Assembly (NCBI RefSeq): GCF_000185725.2
Contig: NZ_KI391953.1
Location: 1,728,750 to 1,792,749, forward strand
Reading direction: 5' to 3'
Length of the DNA: 64,000 nt
Source: Segniliparus rugosus ATCC BAA-974
Lineage (GTDB): Bacteria > Actinomycetota > Actinomycetes > Mycobacteriales > Mycobacteriaceae
Position 1 is the stretch's first letter, and every line of letters starts with the position of its first letter. Positions 18,304 to 27,020 of this stretch are shown here, one piece after another. The notes beneath the pieces are model-generated. The model did not search any database. It was given only the letters and a program-made list of their open reading frames with translations, and was not told the origin of the DNA. Position numbers and translations under genes: made by a program.

Positions 18304-18906
18304 ATGGGCAAGAACTTCCCGAGCATGCGTTCCGACCTCGCGGGTCTGAACCTGACGGACTCCGTGTTCGAGCGGCTCTTGCGGGAGCGGATCATCTTCC
18401 TCGGCTCTGAGGTCGACGACGACATCGCCAACCGGCTGTGCGCGCAGATCCTGCTGCTCACGGCGGAGGATCCGACCAAGGACATCTCGCTGTACATCAA
18501 CTCGCCTGGCGGGTCGATCAGCGCGGGGATGGCCATCTACGACACGATGCAGCTGTCGGAGTGCGAGGTCGCGACCTACGCCATGGGCATGGCCGCGTCG
18601 ATGGGCCAGTTCCTCCTCGCCGCTGGAGCCAAGGGCAAGCGGTTCGCCCTGCCGCACGCGCGGATCATGATGCACCAGCCTTCTGCGGGCATCTACGGCG
18701 CTGCTGCGGACATCGCGATCCAGGCCGAGCAGCTCGCCGCGACCAAGAAAGAGATGACGCGCCTGAACGCGGAGTTCACCGGGCAGACGGTGGAGAAGAT
18801 CCACGAGGACTCCGAGCGCGACCGTTGGTTCACCGCTGCCGAGGCGAAGGACTACGGCTTCGTGGACCACGTCATCAGCCGGGCAGCCAAAATCGGCAGC
18901 AACTAG
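18304..18906 (+). CDS. clpP1: ATP-dependent Clp protease proteolytic subunit 1
   Basis: A 200-residue serine protease subunit with catalytic Ser99 (GMAASMGQF) and His124 (MMHQPSAG), and IYINSPGG-like [14 protein letters not shown]. In mycolata ClpP1 and ClpP2 form a mixed tetradecamer that degrades proteins handed over by ClpX or ClpC1. The ATG at 18304 lies 31 bases upstream of where clpP2 follows its stop, and both share direction and codon use. The 5' region (18241-18303) has CCTAAGTTAGG, a small palindrome, and no evident ClgR site that I can name with confidence. Confidence 0.97.
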   Translation: MGKNFPSMRSDLAGLNLTDSVFERLLRERIIFLGSEVDDDIANRLCAQILLLTAEDPTKDISLYINSPGGSISAGMAIYDTMQLSECEVATYAMGMAASMGQFLLAAGAKGKRFALPHARIMMHQPSAGIYGAAADIAIQAEQLAATKKEMTRLNAEFTGQTVEKIHEDSERDRWFTAAEAKDYGFVDHVISRAAKIGSN

Positions 18907-18936
18907 GCTTCGCGACGAGCAGAACGGATTGACATT

Positions 18937-19569
18937 ATGAACCACATCCAGCCGACTTCGCGGTACATCGTCCCGTCGTTCATCGAGCACACCTCGACCG
19001 GCGTCAAGGAGACCAACCCGTACACCAAGCTCTTCGAGGAGCGGATCATCTTCCTGGGCACCCAGGTGGACGACACCTCCGCGAACGACATCATGGCGCA
19101 GCTCCTGGTGCTCGAGTCGCTCGACCCGGACCGCGACATCACGATGTACATCAACTCGCCGGGCGGGTCGTTCACCTCGCTCATGGCCATCTACGACACG
19201 ATGCAGTTCGTGCACTGCGACATCGCCACGGTCTGCTTGGGCCAGGCGGCCTCCGCCGCCGCGGTGCTGCTCGCGGCCGGAACGCCGGGCAAGCGGGCGG
19301 CTCTGCCCAACGCGCGGGTGCTCATCCACCAGCCGCGCATCGACGGCGGCGCGATCCGGGGCCAGGCCACGGACCTTGAGATCCAGGCCGCCGAGATCGA
19401 GCGCATGCGCCGTCTGATGGAGACCACGCTCGCCACGCACACCGGCAAGTCTGCGGACGAGGTTCGCAAAGACACCGACAGGGACAAGATTCTGACCGCG
19501 GAAGAGGCCAAGGAATACGGCATCATCGACACCGTGTACCCGTACCGGAAGAAATCGGCGAAAAACTAA
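18937..19569 (+). CDS. clpP2: ATP-dependent Clp protease proteolytic subunit 2
   Basis: A 210-residue paralogue of ClpP1 with [18 protein letters not shown], catalytic Ser106 (GQAASAAAV) and His131 (LIHQPRIDG). It has the ClpP2-type longer N-terminus ([18 protein letters not shown]). It forms the ClpX-facing ring of the mycobacterial-type mixed ClpP1P2 particle. Thirty bases separate it from clpP1, so the two are co-transcribed. Confidence 0.97.
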   Translation: MNHIQPTSRYIVPSFIEHTSTGVKETNPYTKLFEERIIFLGTQVDDTSANDIMAQLLVLESLDPDRDITMYINSPGGSFTSLMAIYDTMQFVHCDIATVCLGQAASAAAVLLAAGTPGKRAALPNARVLIHQPRIDGGAIRGQATDLEIQAAEIERMRRLMETTLATHTGKSADEVRKDTDRDKILTAEEAKEYGIIDTVYPYRKKSAKN

Positions 19570-19661
19570 TCCGGTTCTGCCCCCAAAAACTGCCCGAGGC
19601 AGGTAATGTCGGGTATGTGGCGTGAGGGCCACCTAGACGACGAGAGAAGGCACGGCACGAG

Positions 19662-20942
19662 ATGGCACGCATTGGAGATGGGACGGACCTGTTGAAATGC
19701 TCTTTCTGCGGAAAGAGCCAGAAGCAGGTCAAGAAGCTGATCGCTGGTCCCGGCGTGTACATCTGCGACGAGTGCATCGACCTGTGCAACGAGATCATCG
19801 AAGAGGAGCTGGCCGAAGCCGGCGAGGTGAAGCTCGACGAGCTGCCCAAGCCCGCTGAGATCCGCGAGTTCCTCGAGGGCTACGTGGTCGGCCAGGATCC
19901 GGCGAAGCGGACGCTCGCGGTGGCCGTGTACAACCACTACAAGCGCATCCAGGCGGGCGACAAGCTCGGCAGGGACGGCAAGGGCGGCGTGGAGCTCGCG
20001 AAGTCGAACATCCTCATGCTCGGGCCGACCGGCTGCGGGAAGACGTACCTCGCGCAGACCCTGGCGAAGATGCTCAACGTGCCCTTCGCCATCGCGGACG
20101 CCACGGCGCTGACCGAGGCTGGGTACGTCGGCGAGGACGTGGAGAACATCCTCTTGAAGCTGATCCAGGCGGCCGATTACGACGTGAAGCGGGCCGAGAC
20201 CGGCATCATCTATATCGACGAGGTCGACAAGATCGCCCGCAAGTCGGAGAACCCCTCGATCACCAGGGACGTCTCGGGCGAGGGCGTCCAACAGGCGCTT
20301 TTGAAGATCCTCGAAGGCACTCAGGCCTCTGTGCCGCCGCAGGGCGGGCGCAAGCACCCGCACCAGGAGTTCATCCAGATCGACACGACGAACGTCCTGT
20401 TCATCGTGGCGGGGGCGTTCGCGGGCCTGGAGAAGATCATCGGCGAGCGGGTCGGACGGCGCGGCTTGGGCTTCGGGGCTCAGATCCGCACGCGCGAGGA
20501 CGTGGAGACCCGCGACTACTTCGCCGAGGTCATGCCGGAGGATCTGATCAAATTCGGCCTCATCCCCGAGTTCATCGGGCGGCTCCCGGTGATCGCCTCA
20601 GTCGCGAATTTGGACAAGGAAGCGCTGGTCACGATTTTGACGGAGCCGAAGAACGCGCTGGTCAAGCAGTACCAACGGCTCTTCGAGATGGACAACGTCG
20701 AATTGGAGTTCAACAAGGAGGCCGTGGAGGCCGTCGCCGACCAGGCGCTGCTGCGCGGCACCGGGGCTCGCGGGCTGCGCGCCATCATGGAAGAGGTGCT
20801 GCTGCCCGTCATGTACGACATCCCGAGCCGGGACGACGTGGCGAAGGTGGTCATCACCGAGGAGACCGTCCGCGAGAACGTGTTGCCGACGATTGTGCCG
20901 CGCAAGGCTCCGCGCAACGAGCGGCGCGAGAAGAGCGCGTAG
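19662..20942 (+). CDS. clpX: ATP-dependent Clp protease ATP-binding subunit ClpX
   Basis: A 426-residue AAA+ unfoldase. Zinc-binding CSFCGKSQ...CDECIDLC lies at residues 8-38, Walker A GPTGCGKT near 121, the pore loop [10 protein letters not shown] near 153, Walker [12 protein letters not shown] near 183, and the ClpP-docking loop [10 protein letters not shown] near 267. It recognises, unfolds and feeds substrates to ClpP1P2. A 92-base gap after clpP2 leaves room for its own promoter; GAGAGAAGG is the ribosome site. Confidence 0.97.
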   Translation: MARIGDGTDLLKCSFCGKSQKQVKKLIAGPGVYICDECIDLCNEIIEEELAEAGEVKLDELPKPAEIREFLEGYVVGQDPAKRTLAVAVYNHYKRIQAGDKLGRDGKGGVELAKSNILMLGPTGCGKTYLAQTLAKMLNVPFAIADATALTEAGYVGEDVENILLKLIQAADYDVKRAETGIIYIDEVDKIARKSENPSITRDVSGEGVQQALLKILEGTQASVPPQGGRKHPHQEFIQIDTTNVLFIVAGAFAGLEKIIGERVGRRGLGFGAQIRTREDVETRDYFAEVMPEDLIKFGLIPEFIGRLPVIASVANLDKEALVTILTEPKNALVKQYQRLFEMDNVELEFNKEAVEAVADQALLRGTGARGLRAIMEEVLLPVMYDIPSRDDVAKVVITEETVRENVLPTIVPRKAPRNERREKSA

Positions 20943-20963
20943 CGCAGCGTCTGGCCAGCACTA

Positions 20964-21419
20964 ATGCCACAACGGATTTTGCTGCTCAACGGGCCGAACC
21001 TCGGAGAGCTTGGCAGGCGCGAGCCGTCGATTTACGGCAGGGAGACTCTTGCCGACGTGGAGCGCGCGTGCGCCGCGACCGCCGCCCGGTACCGGCTCGA
21101 GGTCCTCGCCAAGCAGTCCAACCACGAGGGCCAGCTCATCGACTGGATTCACGAGCCGGACCCGGACCGAGTCGGCGTGGTGATCAATCCGGGCGGGCTC
21201 GCGCACACGTCGGTCGTTTTGCGCGACGCGATTGCGGCGCTGTCGGTCCCTTCGGTCGAGGTGCATATCAGCAACGTCCACAAGCGCGAGGAATTCCGCC
21301 ACCACTCCTACCTGGCCCCCGTGGTGACCGGGGTGATCGCGGGGCTGGGCACGGGGGGCTACGTCCTCGCGGTCGAGCACCTCGGCAGGCTCTTCGAGCG
21401 CTCGCAGGTCAGCGCCTAG
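20964..21419 (+). CDS. aroQ: 3-dehydroquinate dehydratase, type II
   Basis: A 151-residue dodecameric-type enzyme with LLNGPNLGELGRREPSIYG (catalytic Tyr24), QSNHEGQLIDWI, INPGGLAHTSVVLRDA and VEVHISNVHKREEFRHHS (catalytic His). It makes 3-dehydroshikimate in the shikimate pathway. The rest of the shikimate genes are not in the window. It starts 21 bases after clpX. Confidence 0.96.
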   Translation: MPQRILLLNGPNLGELGRREPSIYGRETLADVERACAATAARYRLEVLAKQSNHEGQLIDWIHEPDPDRVGVVINPGGLAHTSVVLRDAIAALSVPSVEVHISNVHKREEFRHHSYLAPVVTGVIAGLGTGGYVLAVEHLGRLFERSQVSA

Positions 21420-21435
21420 CGCGACGGATCACAGG

Positions 21436-21441
21436 TAGAGT
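21436..21441 (+). promoter_or_regulatory. -10 hexamer TAGAGT, leaderless start of the PPOX-family gene
   Basis: TAGAGT is 6 bases before the ATG at 21448 and no SD is present. Confidence 0.45.
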
Positions 21442-21447
21442 CGGATC

Positions 21448-21870
21448 ATGGCTTCGCTGCACGATCCTCAGATTCGCGATTTCCTCTCGTCCGGGCCGAA
21501 GATCGGCCAGCTCGGGTATTTGGGCAAAGACGGCAGACCGCTCGTGGTGCCGATCTGGTTCATCGTCCGGGGCGACGCGTTGGTCGTCTCCACCGCGGCG
21601 GACTCCGCGAAGGCGAAGGCGCTGCGGCGCGACCCCCGCGTGGTGCTCACGGCGGACGTCGACACGATCCCGTACGCCTATGTGCAGGTGCAGGGCGTCG
21701 CAGAGGTCGAGACGAACCCGCCGCAGAGCAAGGAAACTTTCCTCGAAATCGCGAGGCGCTACCTCAGCGAGCAGGAAGCAGCCACGTTCGTGGAGCAATA
21801 CGGAAGCGTCGACCTTGCGTTGGTCACTATTCGCCCGACAAAAATCGTCCCGGTGTTCGAGACGGGGTAG
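21448..21870 (+). CDS. PPOX-class (split beta-barrel) F420/FMN-dependent protein
   Basis: A 140-residue protein of the pyridoxamine 5'-phosphate oxidase-like fold: GYLGKDGRPLVVPIWF, DALVVSTAADSAKAKALRRD and VQVQGVAEVE. Mycobacteria encode many such F420 or FMN binding proteins, several of them TIGR03618-like reductases. The substrate is unknown. It faces the oppositely oriented DUF2236 gene with a 108-base gap. Confidence 0.85.
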   Translation: MASLHDPQIRDFLSSGPKIGQLGYLGKDGRPLVVPIWFIVRGDALVVSTAADSAKAKALRRDPRVVLTADVDTIPYAYVQVQGVAEVETNPPQSKETFLEIARRYLSEQEAATFVEQYGSVDLALVTIRPTKIVPVFETG

Positions 21871-21978
21871 GCTCCGGCGAGCGCCGCCAGACCTCGAGGC
21901 CCGACGCGGACAGCGAGATCAGCTGCTCGCGCGCGTCCTTCGGAAGAGGACGGCTCGGCCGGGCCATGGCAAGGTCTT

Positions 21979-23133
21979 CTAGCTTGCGGCGATGCGGGGA
22001 GTCCCTTGGTAGACGCTCTTCTTCGTCCGGCCGACCCGGCGGAAGGCCTGGTCCACCTCGCGGATGTCGCCCATGCTGTTGACCGCCATCGCTGCGCCCC
22101 GTGCCAAGACCTGGTACACGCGCAGCAGCGGTTGGTTCGGCTGGCGGAAGTTCAGCACTTTCTGAATGGGCTCGGGCAGGATGTCTTGGATCAGCCAGCC
22201 AACGAAGCCGCCGCGCAATCCCCGAGGGATCATGCGGATATAGTCGATGTTGTCCGCGTTGACGGCCACCCCGACGACCGCAGGGGAGTTGTTGAGGACG
22301 TCGGCGCATTCCGCTTTCGTCTTCGGCAGGCCGACGCCGCCGAGGGCCTCGCCGATCACCGCGTACTCGCGGTAGAACTGGTCGAGCGCGGCGCCGCTGA
22401 GCGGCCGAGGGTGGTAGCGCTCGTGCGCGGCGGCGAGGCCTTGCACGACGGTGGCGTAGGTCCAGCGGAAGAACTCGGGGTCGTCCGCGTCGTAGGGCTT
22501 GCCGTCCGGGCGGACCCCCTTGACCTGGCTGTGCATGGCTTTGACGGTCTGGCAGAGCGATTCGGCCGCTTCGGTCGAGCCGTAGGCCGCTCCGGCGAAG
22601 AAGGAGAGGGTGCGGCCGGCCCGCACGACCCAGCCGGTTCCTGAGATCGTGCCGGGGATGGCTTTGCCCGTTTGGTCGCGCCCGACGAGCTTGGAGTGGT
22701 CGAACACCGCGTACTGGATGTCCTGGTGCATGATGTCGACGATGGCGGTGTTCACCAGGCCCAGCGCGATGGTCGGGGTGTGGGTGAGCACGTACCAGAT
22801 GGCGCTGTCCGGGCCGAACCAGCCGGGGTCGCCCTCGGGGGCGTCGAAACGGGTTTTTTTGAAGTAGTCCGGGCGGAAGAGCTCGAAGAGCAGGTCCAGC
22901 GGTTTGAAAAGGCGCTTCGGGTCGGCCCGCGCCGCCTCGATGATGGGGGAGAAGTTCGGGGCAGAGTCGTAGAACTCCAGCAGCCCCCGGCGCGCCCCGA
23001 TGCGCAGCAGGACGTCGCTGATGGCCAGCGCCGCCTTGTTCGCCGCCGCCGTCATCGGGTCCGGCCTGCCGGATCCACGCTTGGGCGAAGGCTGTGCGGG
23101 CGGGGTCGCCTCCGGTCTCACCGGACAAGTCAT
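21979..23133 (-). CDS. MpaB/rubber-oxygenase-like (DUF2236) protein
   Basis: A 384-residue protein with the DUF2236 pattern: YVLTHTPTIALGLVNTAIVDI, TLSFFAGAAYGSTEAA, VKAMHSQVKG with a likely haem-ligand His, and DDPEFFRWTYATVVQGLAAAHERY. Members include latex-clearing protein and the fungal MpaB oxygenase; many mycobacterial members have no known substrate. There is no clear signal peptide. The ATG at 23133 has AAGGAGACCTC in front. Its promoter carries two adjacent palindromes, a sign of repression by a ligand-responsive regulator not found here. Confidence 0.82.
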   Translation of the reverse strand: MTCPVRPEATPPAQPSPKRGSGRPDPMTAAANKAALAISDVLLRIGARRGLLEFYDSAPNFSPIIEAARADPKRLFKPLDLLFELFRPDYFKKTRFDAPEGDPGWFGPDSAIWYVLTHTPTIALGLVNTAIVDIMHQDIQYAVFDHSKLVGRDQTGKAIPGTISGTGWVVRAGRTLSFFAGAAYGSTEAAESLCQTVKAMHSQVKGVRPDGKPYDADDPEFFRWTYATVVQGLAAAHERYHPRPLSGAALDQFYREYAVIGEALGGVGLPKTKAECADVLNNSPAVVGVAVNADNIDYIRMIPRGLRGGFVGWLIQDILPEPIQKVLNFRQPNQPLLRVYQVLARGAAMAVNSMGDIREVDQAFRRVGRTKKSVYQGTPRIAAS

Positions 23134-23159
23134 GAGGTCTCCTTGTGATGCGCGTTACC

Positions 23160-23194
23160 TCATTCAATGATACATAAATGTAAGAATGTCTCAA
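23160..23194 (-). promoter_or_regulatory. Promoter with two adjacent operators upstream of the DUF2236 gene
   Basis: On the minus strand TTGAGA (23189-23194), 16 bases, TATCAT (23167-23172) form a good promoter in an AT-rich island. TACATAAATGTA (23171-23182) lies in its spacer, and TCATTCAATGA (23160-23170) covers the start-site side of the -10. Both are perfect palindromes apart from the centre, so a dimeric repressor such as a TetR protein is likely. Confidence 0.6.
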
Positions 23195-23239
23195 GCGTTT
23201 CGCGCGCACGAGCGAGGCCGTGCCGGACAGGCTCTGCGG

Positions 23240-25054
23240 TCAGGCAGCTCCGGGCAAGCGGCGCTCGTCCTTCCGGGGGCCTTGCCCGGCGAGGAACGTC
23301 CCCGCCTTGAGCGTGGTCCCGAAGCCCTCGGCGAATTCGCCGTAGCGATAGACGACTTTCCCGCCGACGACGGTGGCCGCCACGGCGGCGTCGTTGCGGT
23401 TGACGATCCGCGACACTCCGAACACCGGGGCGTATTCCTCGTGGTACGCCTCCAGAGAGCTGTCGAGCCCTGCGGGGTCCACCACGGCGATGTCGGCGCG
23501 CCCGCCAAGGCGCAAGAGGCCCGCGTCGAGCCCGTACCATTCGCCGAGCTCGCCGGTCAGCCGCCGCACGGCGGCCTGGAGGCTCATGAACGGCTTGCCC
23601 GCCTCCTGCGCGTCTTTGACGAGTTTGAGCGCGCGCAACGGCGCGTTGTAGAAGCCGAAGTTGCGCAGATGCGCCCCGGAGTCGTTGTTGCCGAGCTGGA
23701 ACCACTTGTAGGCCATGGACCTGCCGAGCTCGTCCGCGCGGTCGTTGGCGACGGTGGTGTGCCACCGCACGTCGCCGGGATAGGCCGAGACCAGGTCGAG
23801 GAAGGCGTCCACCGGTTGCACCGGGCCGCCTTCTCTCGCGGCGCGCTCGTCCGCGACCTGGCCGAAGGACTTGCCGACCACGGACTCGTCCGGGCAGCTC
23901 ACGATCTCGGTGTCGTAGAAGTCCCGGTTCCACGCGTTCACGCCGAACTTCTTGGCCATGTCCTTGCGGAACTCGCGCCGGTAGTCCTCGCTCTTCATGA
24001 ACTCGCCCCGTTCGACCCGGTCGCGGATGTCCAGCGCGGCGGTGCCGGAGGCGAATTCCTCGAAGATCACCAAATCCACCCCGTCCGAGTACAGGTGGAA
24101 CGGGGCGGTGAGCAGTTGGAACGAAACGTCCGAGCCGATGGCCGGGTTCACGAAGCCGGTGACGAGTTTGAGCAGGCGGATGACGTTGCGGTCGGATTTG
24201 AGGTCGAACGCGGCCAGAAGGCTGGTCTTGAGCGGCTTGCGGCGGCGCAGACGGCCCAGCAGGCCTCCTGCGCTCTGCAGGAAATGCTTGATCGTCTCGG
24301 TGCGCTTGGACACGTCGAGGTTGGACTGCACGACCCCGCCCTTTTCTCGCACCACGTCGTAGAGGAGCGCGTACTCGCGCCAGGTCGCATACGTGGAGGG
24401 CAACTGCGCCCCGGCGAACCGGGTGCCCGCGAGCTTGGAGAAGCGCAGCCGGTCGGTGGACAGGCCGACGAAGCCCGCGTCGAGCGCGTCGGCGACCATC
24501 GTCCGCATCCGGTCCAGCTCGGCTTTGGTCGGCCGGTACTCCGTGTCGGTGGCGCGGCCGAGGCCCAGCACGGCCACACGGATGTCGGAGTGCCCGATGA
24601 AGGTGGACACGTTGCAGCCGAGCGGCAGCCGTTCGATCGCCTCACGGTAGGCTTTCGGCCCCGTCCAGTCCTTATGCTCCTTGAGCAGCCCGTGCACCGC
24701 GTCCCACGGCAGCGCCTCCACGCGGGCGAACAAGTCCGCTGCGTCGTCCGGCTCGACGTACACGGCGGACATAGAGCAGTTGCCGTAGAGCACGGTGGTC
24801 ACGCCGTGGCGGACGGACTCGCCGAGTCCGGTGCCCGCGAGCACCTCCGCGTCGTAGTGCGTGTGCACGTCCACGAAGCCGGGGAGCACCCATTTGCCCG
24901 TCGCGTCGACGATCTGCGCGCCCTCGGCGGCGAGCGGCTCGACGGAGAACGCCGCGACCTTGCCGTCCTTCACCCCGACATCGCAGCGCACCCCGGGCGA
25001 GCCTGCCCCGTCGAACACCAAACCGTTCCGGATGACAAGATCGAAGCTGGGCAT
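23240..25054 (-). CDS. N-acyl-D-amino-acid deacylase-type amidohydrolase
   Basis: A 604-residue metal-dependent amidohydrolase. The N-terminal PGFVDVHTHYDAE near residue 58 has the first His pair, YGNCSM near 90 is the D-aminoacylase Cys/metal region, and FIGHSDIR and the late NNDSGAHLRNFGFY give further metal ligands. The ending RADIAVVDP is typical of the superfamily. Substrates in the family are N-acyl-D-amino acids or related amides, but many mycobacterial members are unassigned. AAGGAGCGACC precedes the ATG. It is 106 bases upstream of the DUF2236 gene, which has its own promoter. Confidence 0.87.
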   Translation of the reverse strand: MPSFDLVIRNGLVFDGAGSPGVRCDVGVKDGKVAAFSVEPLAAEGAQIVDATGKWVLPGFVDVHTHYDAEVLAGTGLGESVRHGVTTVLYGNCSMSAVYVEPDDAADLFARVEALPWDAVHGLLKEHKDWTGPKAYREAIERLPLGCNVSTFIGHSDIRVAVLGLGRATDTEYRPTKAELDRMRTMVADALDAGFVGLSTDRLRFSKLAGTRFAGAQLPSTYATWREYALLYDVVREKGGVVQSNLDVSKRTETIKHFLQSAGGLLGRLRRRKPLKTSLLAAFDLKSDRNVIRLLKLVTGFVNPAIGSDVSFQLLTAPFHLYSDGVDLVIFEEFASGTAALDIRDRVERGEFMKSEDYRREFRKDMAKKFGVNAWNRDFYDTEIVSCPDESVVGKSFGQVADERAAREGGPVQPVDAFLDLVSAYPGDVRWHTTVANDRADELGRSMAYKWFQLGNNDSGAHLRNFGFYNAPLRALKLVKDAQEAGKPFMSLQAAVRRLTGELGEWYGLDAGLLRLGGRADIAVVDPAGLDSSLEAYHEEYAPVFGVSRIVNRNDAAVAATVVGGKVVYRYGEFAEGFGTTLKAGTFLAGQGPRKDERRLPGAA

Positions 25055-25103
25055 GGTCGCTCCTTGGAAAATAGTTGCTCTTTCCTCACATAGTGTAGCC
25101 GTG

Positions 25104-25109
25104 TAGAGT
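25104..25109 (+). promoter_or_regulatory. -10 hexamer TAGAGT, leaderless start of the DUF2330 gene
   Basis: TAGAGT lies 7 bases before the ATG at 25117, in the 62-base divergent gap with the amidohydrolase gene. Confidence 0.45.
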
Positions 25110-25116
25110 CCGAAGC

Positions 25117-26184
25117 ATGGGGAAGGGCTGGAGGATCCTCGAGATTGCGACGCTACTGCTCGCGACGGGTTTTGTCGCGCCGGGACAGGCGGAGGCGTGC
25201 GCGTGCGGCGCGTTCGTCGCGGCAGACTCCCGGCTGACCGCCGTCGAGGAGACCGCGCTGATCGAAGTCGATTCGCTGGCTCCAGGGCGCACGTCGCAGA
25301 CGGTCGTCCTCAATCTCGGCCTGCGCTCGGAGGCCAGCGTCACCGACGCGGCGTTCGTGATGCCCGTCCCCGGACCCGCGCAGTTCAGCCTGGCCGGCCC
25401 GACGCTGTTCACGGCGCTCGACGAGATGTCGAAACCGAAGGTCCAGTACGACGTGGAGCATCACTTCGCCCTCACGTTGCCCTTCTTGATGGGCGGGGTC
25501 CCACGCGCCGGCTCGGCTCCGGGCGTGGTCGTCGAGAACCGGGTGACGCTCGGCCCCTACGACGTGGTGGCCCTGACCGGCTCGGAGGCCTCGGCGGTGC
25601 GGGACTGGCTGCACGTGCACGGCTTCGAGCTGTCGGCGGAGCTCGGCGAGGGCCTGACCGAGTACCTGGCGAAAGGCTGGCAGATCGTCGCGGTGAAACT
25701 GACTTCGGCGGACGGTCTGCAAGGCGTGCTGCCGCCGATGCGGATCACGTACGAGTCGGACGGGGTCGTCTACCCGATGCGGCTGTCCGCGCACGCGAAG
25801 AGCCAGCAGCAGCTGCGGGTGTACGTGCTCGCCGACCACCGCGCGAGCATCACCAACCCGACTCCGGACAGCGCGGCCCCGGAGGAGACGTTCGCGGGAT
25901 GGGTGCGCTCGGAGGATGTGCCGCCTCTTCAGACGGAGTTCTCCGGCCAGCGCTTTTTGACCCGGTACGACCAGGAGTTCCATCCGGCCGCGAACGCTGC
26001 GGACATCCGTGTCGCCGCCGCGCCGGACGACGCGCCGTTCCGGGCCGTCGTGCACGTCGTGGACCGAGAGCCATGGCCGTGGAGCGGCGCGTTGTGTTGC
26101 GGGCTTTTCCTCGTCCTGCCTTTGGCGGCCGCCCTCGGCGCGGCGGCGCGCTCGAAGCGGCGGCGCGCGAACGCCGTCAGCTGA
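25117..26184 (+). CDS. DUF2330 exported, membrane-anchored protein
   Basis: A 355-residue protein with a Sec signal peptide (about residues 1-27), then ACACGAFVA, the Cys motif typical of DUF2330, a beta-rich extracytoplasmic domain, and a C-terminal membrane helix (residues 324-344) with a basic stop SKRRRAN. It should be anchored with its domain outside the membrane. The function of DUF2330 is unknown. The stop overlaps the fdhD end by 8 bases in convergent arrangement. Confidence 0.85.
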   Translation: MGKGWRILEIATLLLATGFVAPGQAEACACGAFVAADSRLTAVEETALIEVDSLAPGRTSQTVVLNLGLRSEASVTDAAFVMPVPGPAQFSLAGPTLFTALDEMSKPKVQYDVEHHFALTLPFLMGGVPRAGSAPGVVVENRVTLGPYDVVALTGSEASAVRDWLHVHGFELSAELGEGLTEYLAKGWQIVAVKLTSADGLQGVLPPMRITYESDGVVYPMRLSAHAKSQQQLRVYVLADHRASITNPTPDSAAPEETFAGWVRSEDVPPLQTEFSGQRFLTRYDQEFHPAANAADIRVAAAPDDAPFRAVVHVVDREPWPWSGALCCGLFLVLPLAAALGAAARSKRRRANAVS

Positions 26185-27019
26185 CCTGCTCGGGCGCGCT
26201 GACCCGGTCGGGGCAGGTGTAGACGTTCATCGTCGCGCCGCGCAGGAACCCGACCAGAGTGAGCCCCGCCGAGGCCGCAAGGTCCACCGCCAACGAGGAC
26301 GGGGCCGACACGGCGGCGAGCAGGGGGATCCCCGCGAGCACCGCTTTCTGGACCAGCTCGAAAGAGGCGCGGCCCGAGACGACTAGCGCGTGCCCGGCCA
26401 GCGGCAGGCCCCCTTGGCGCAGGAAGTGCCCGATGGCTTTGTCCACCGCGTTGTGCCGTCCGACGTCCTCGCGCACCGCGAGCACTTTGCCGTCCGGGTC
26501 CATGACGGCCGCTGCGTGCAGCCCGCCGGTGGCCTGGAACACGCGCTGCGCCGCGCGCAACGCGTCCGGGGCCTCGGCGAGCATGGCCGAGGAGAACCGG
26601 GTCTTGTCGTCGGCGAGGCGGTACGGGCTTGCGGTCACCACTTGGTCGAGCGAGGTCTTCCCGCACACTCCGCAGGCGGAGGAGACGGCGAAGGAGCGCC
26701 CCAAGCCTTTCGCGCGACCGTACGCCGCCTCGCTCAGCGCCACGTCCATGACGTTGTAGGTCTGCAGGCCTGTCTCCGGGTCCGTCCCCGCGCAATAGCG
26801 GGCCGAGAGCACGTCGTCCCGGTGGCGGACGATCCCCTCGGCGTGCAGGAACCCGTGGACGAGATCCACGTCCTCGCCGGGGGTGCGCATCGTGAGGGTC
26901 AGCGCCTCGCCGCCGAGCCGGATCTCCAGCGGCTCCTCAACGGCCAGCGAGTCGAGCCGGTCGGTCTGCGTCGCGCCGTTGACCCGCAGGACCGGCTTGC
27001 GGACGGTGACGCGGCCCAT
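26177..27019 (-). CDS. fdhD: Formate dehydrogenase sulfurtransferase FdhD
   Basis: A 280-residue protein with SSACGVCGK (Cys116 and Cys119), the loop that carries sulfur from a cysteine desulfurase to the Mo-bis-MGD cofactor, and EDVGRHNAVDKAIG later on. It is needed to make active FdhF-type formate dehydrogenase, the gene directly upstream with a single base between them, so the pair is one operon. Confidence 0.95.
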   Translation of the reverse strand: MGRVTVRKPVLRVNGATQTDRLDSLAVEEPLEIRLGGEALTLTMRTPGEDVDLVHGFLHAEGIVRHRDDVLSARYCAGTDPETGLQTYNVMDVALSEAAYGRAKGLGRSFAVSSACGVCGKTSLDQVVTASPYRLADDKTRFSSAMLAEAPDALRAAQRVFQATGGLHAAAVMDPDGKVLAVREDVGRHNAVDKAIGHFLRQGGLPLAGHALVVSGRASFELVQKAVLAGIPLLAAVSAPSSLAVDLAASAGLTLVGFLRGATMNVYTCPDRVSAPEQVS

Positions 27020-27020
27020 G

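Noticed and set aside
21827-21967. 46-residue minus-strand frame starting MARPSRPLPKDAREQLI between the PPOX gene and the DUF2236 gene
   Set aside because: It overlaps the end of the PPOX gene, has no convincing -10 or ribosome site, and no recognised relatives; kept only as a possibility.
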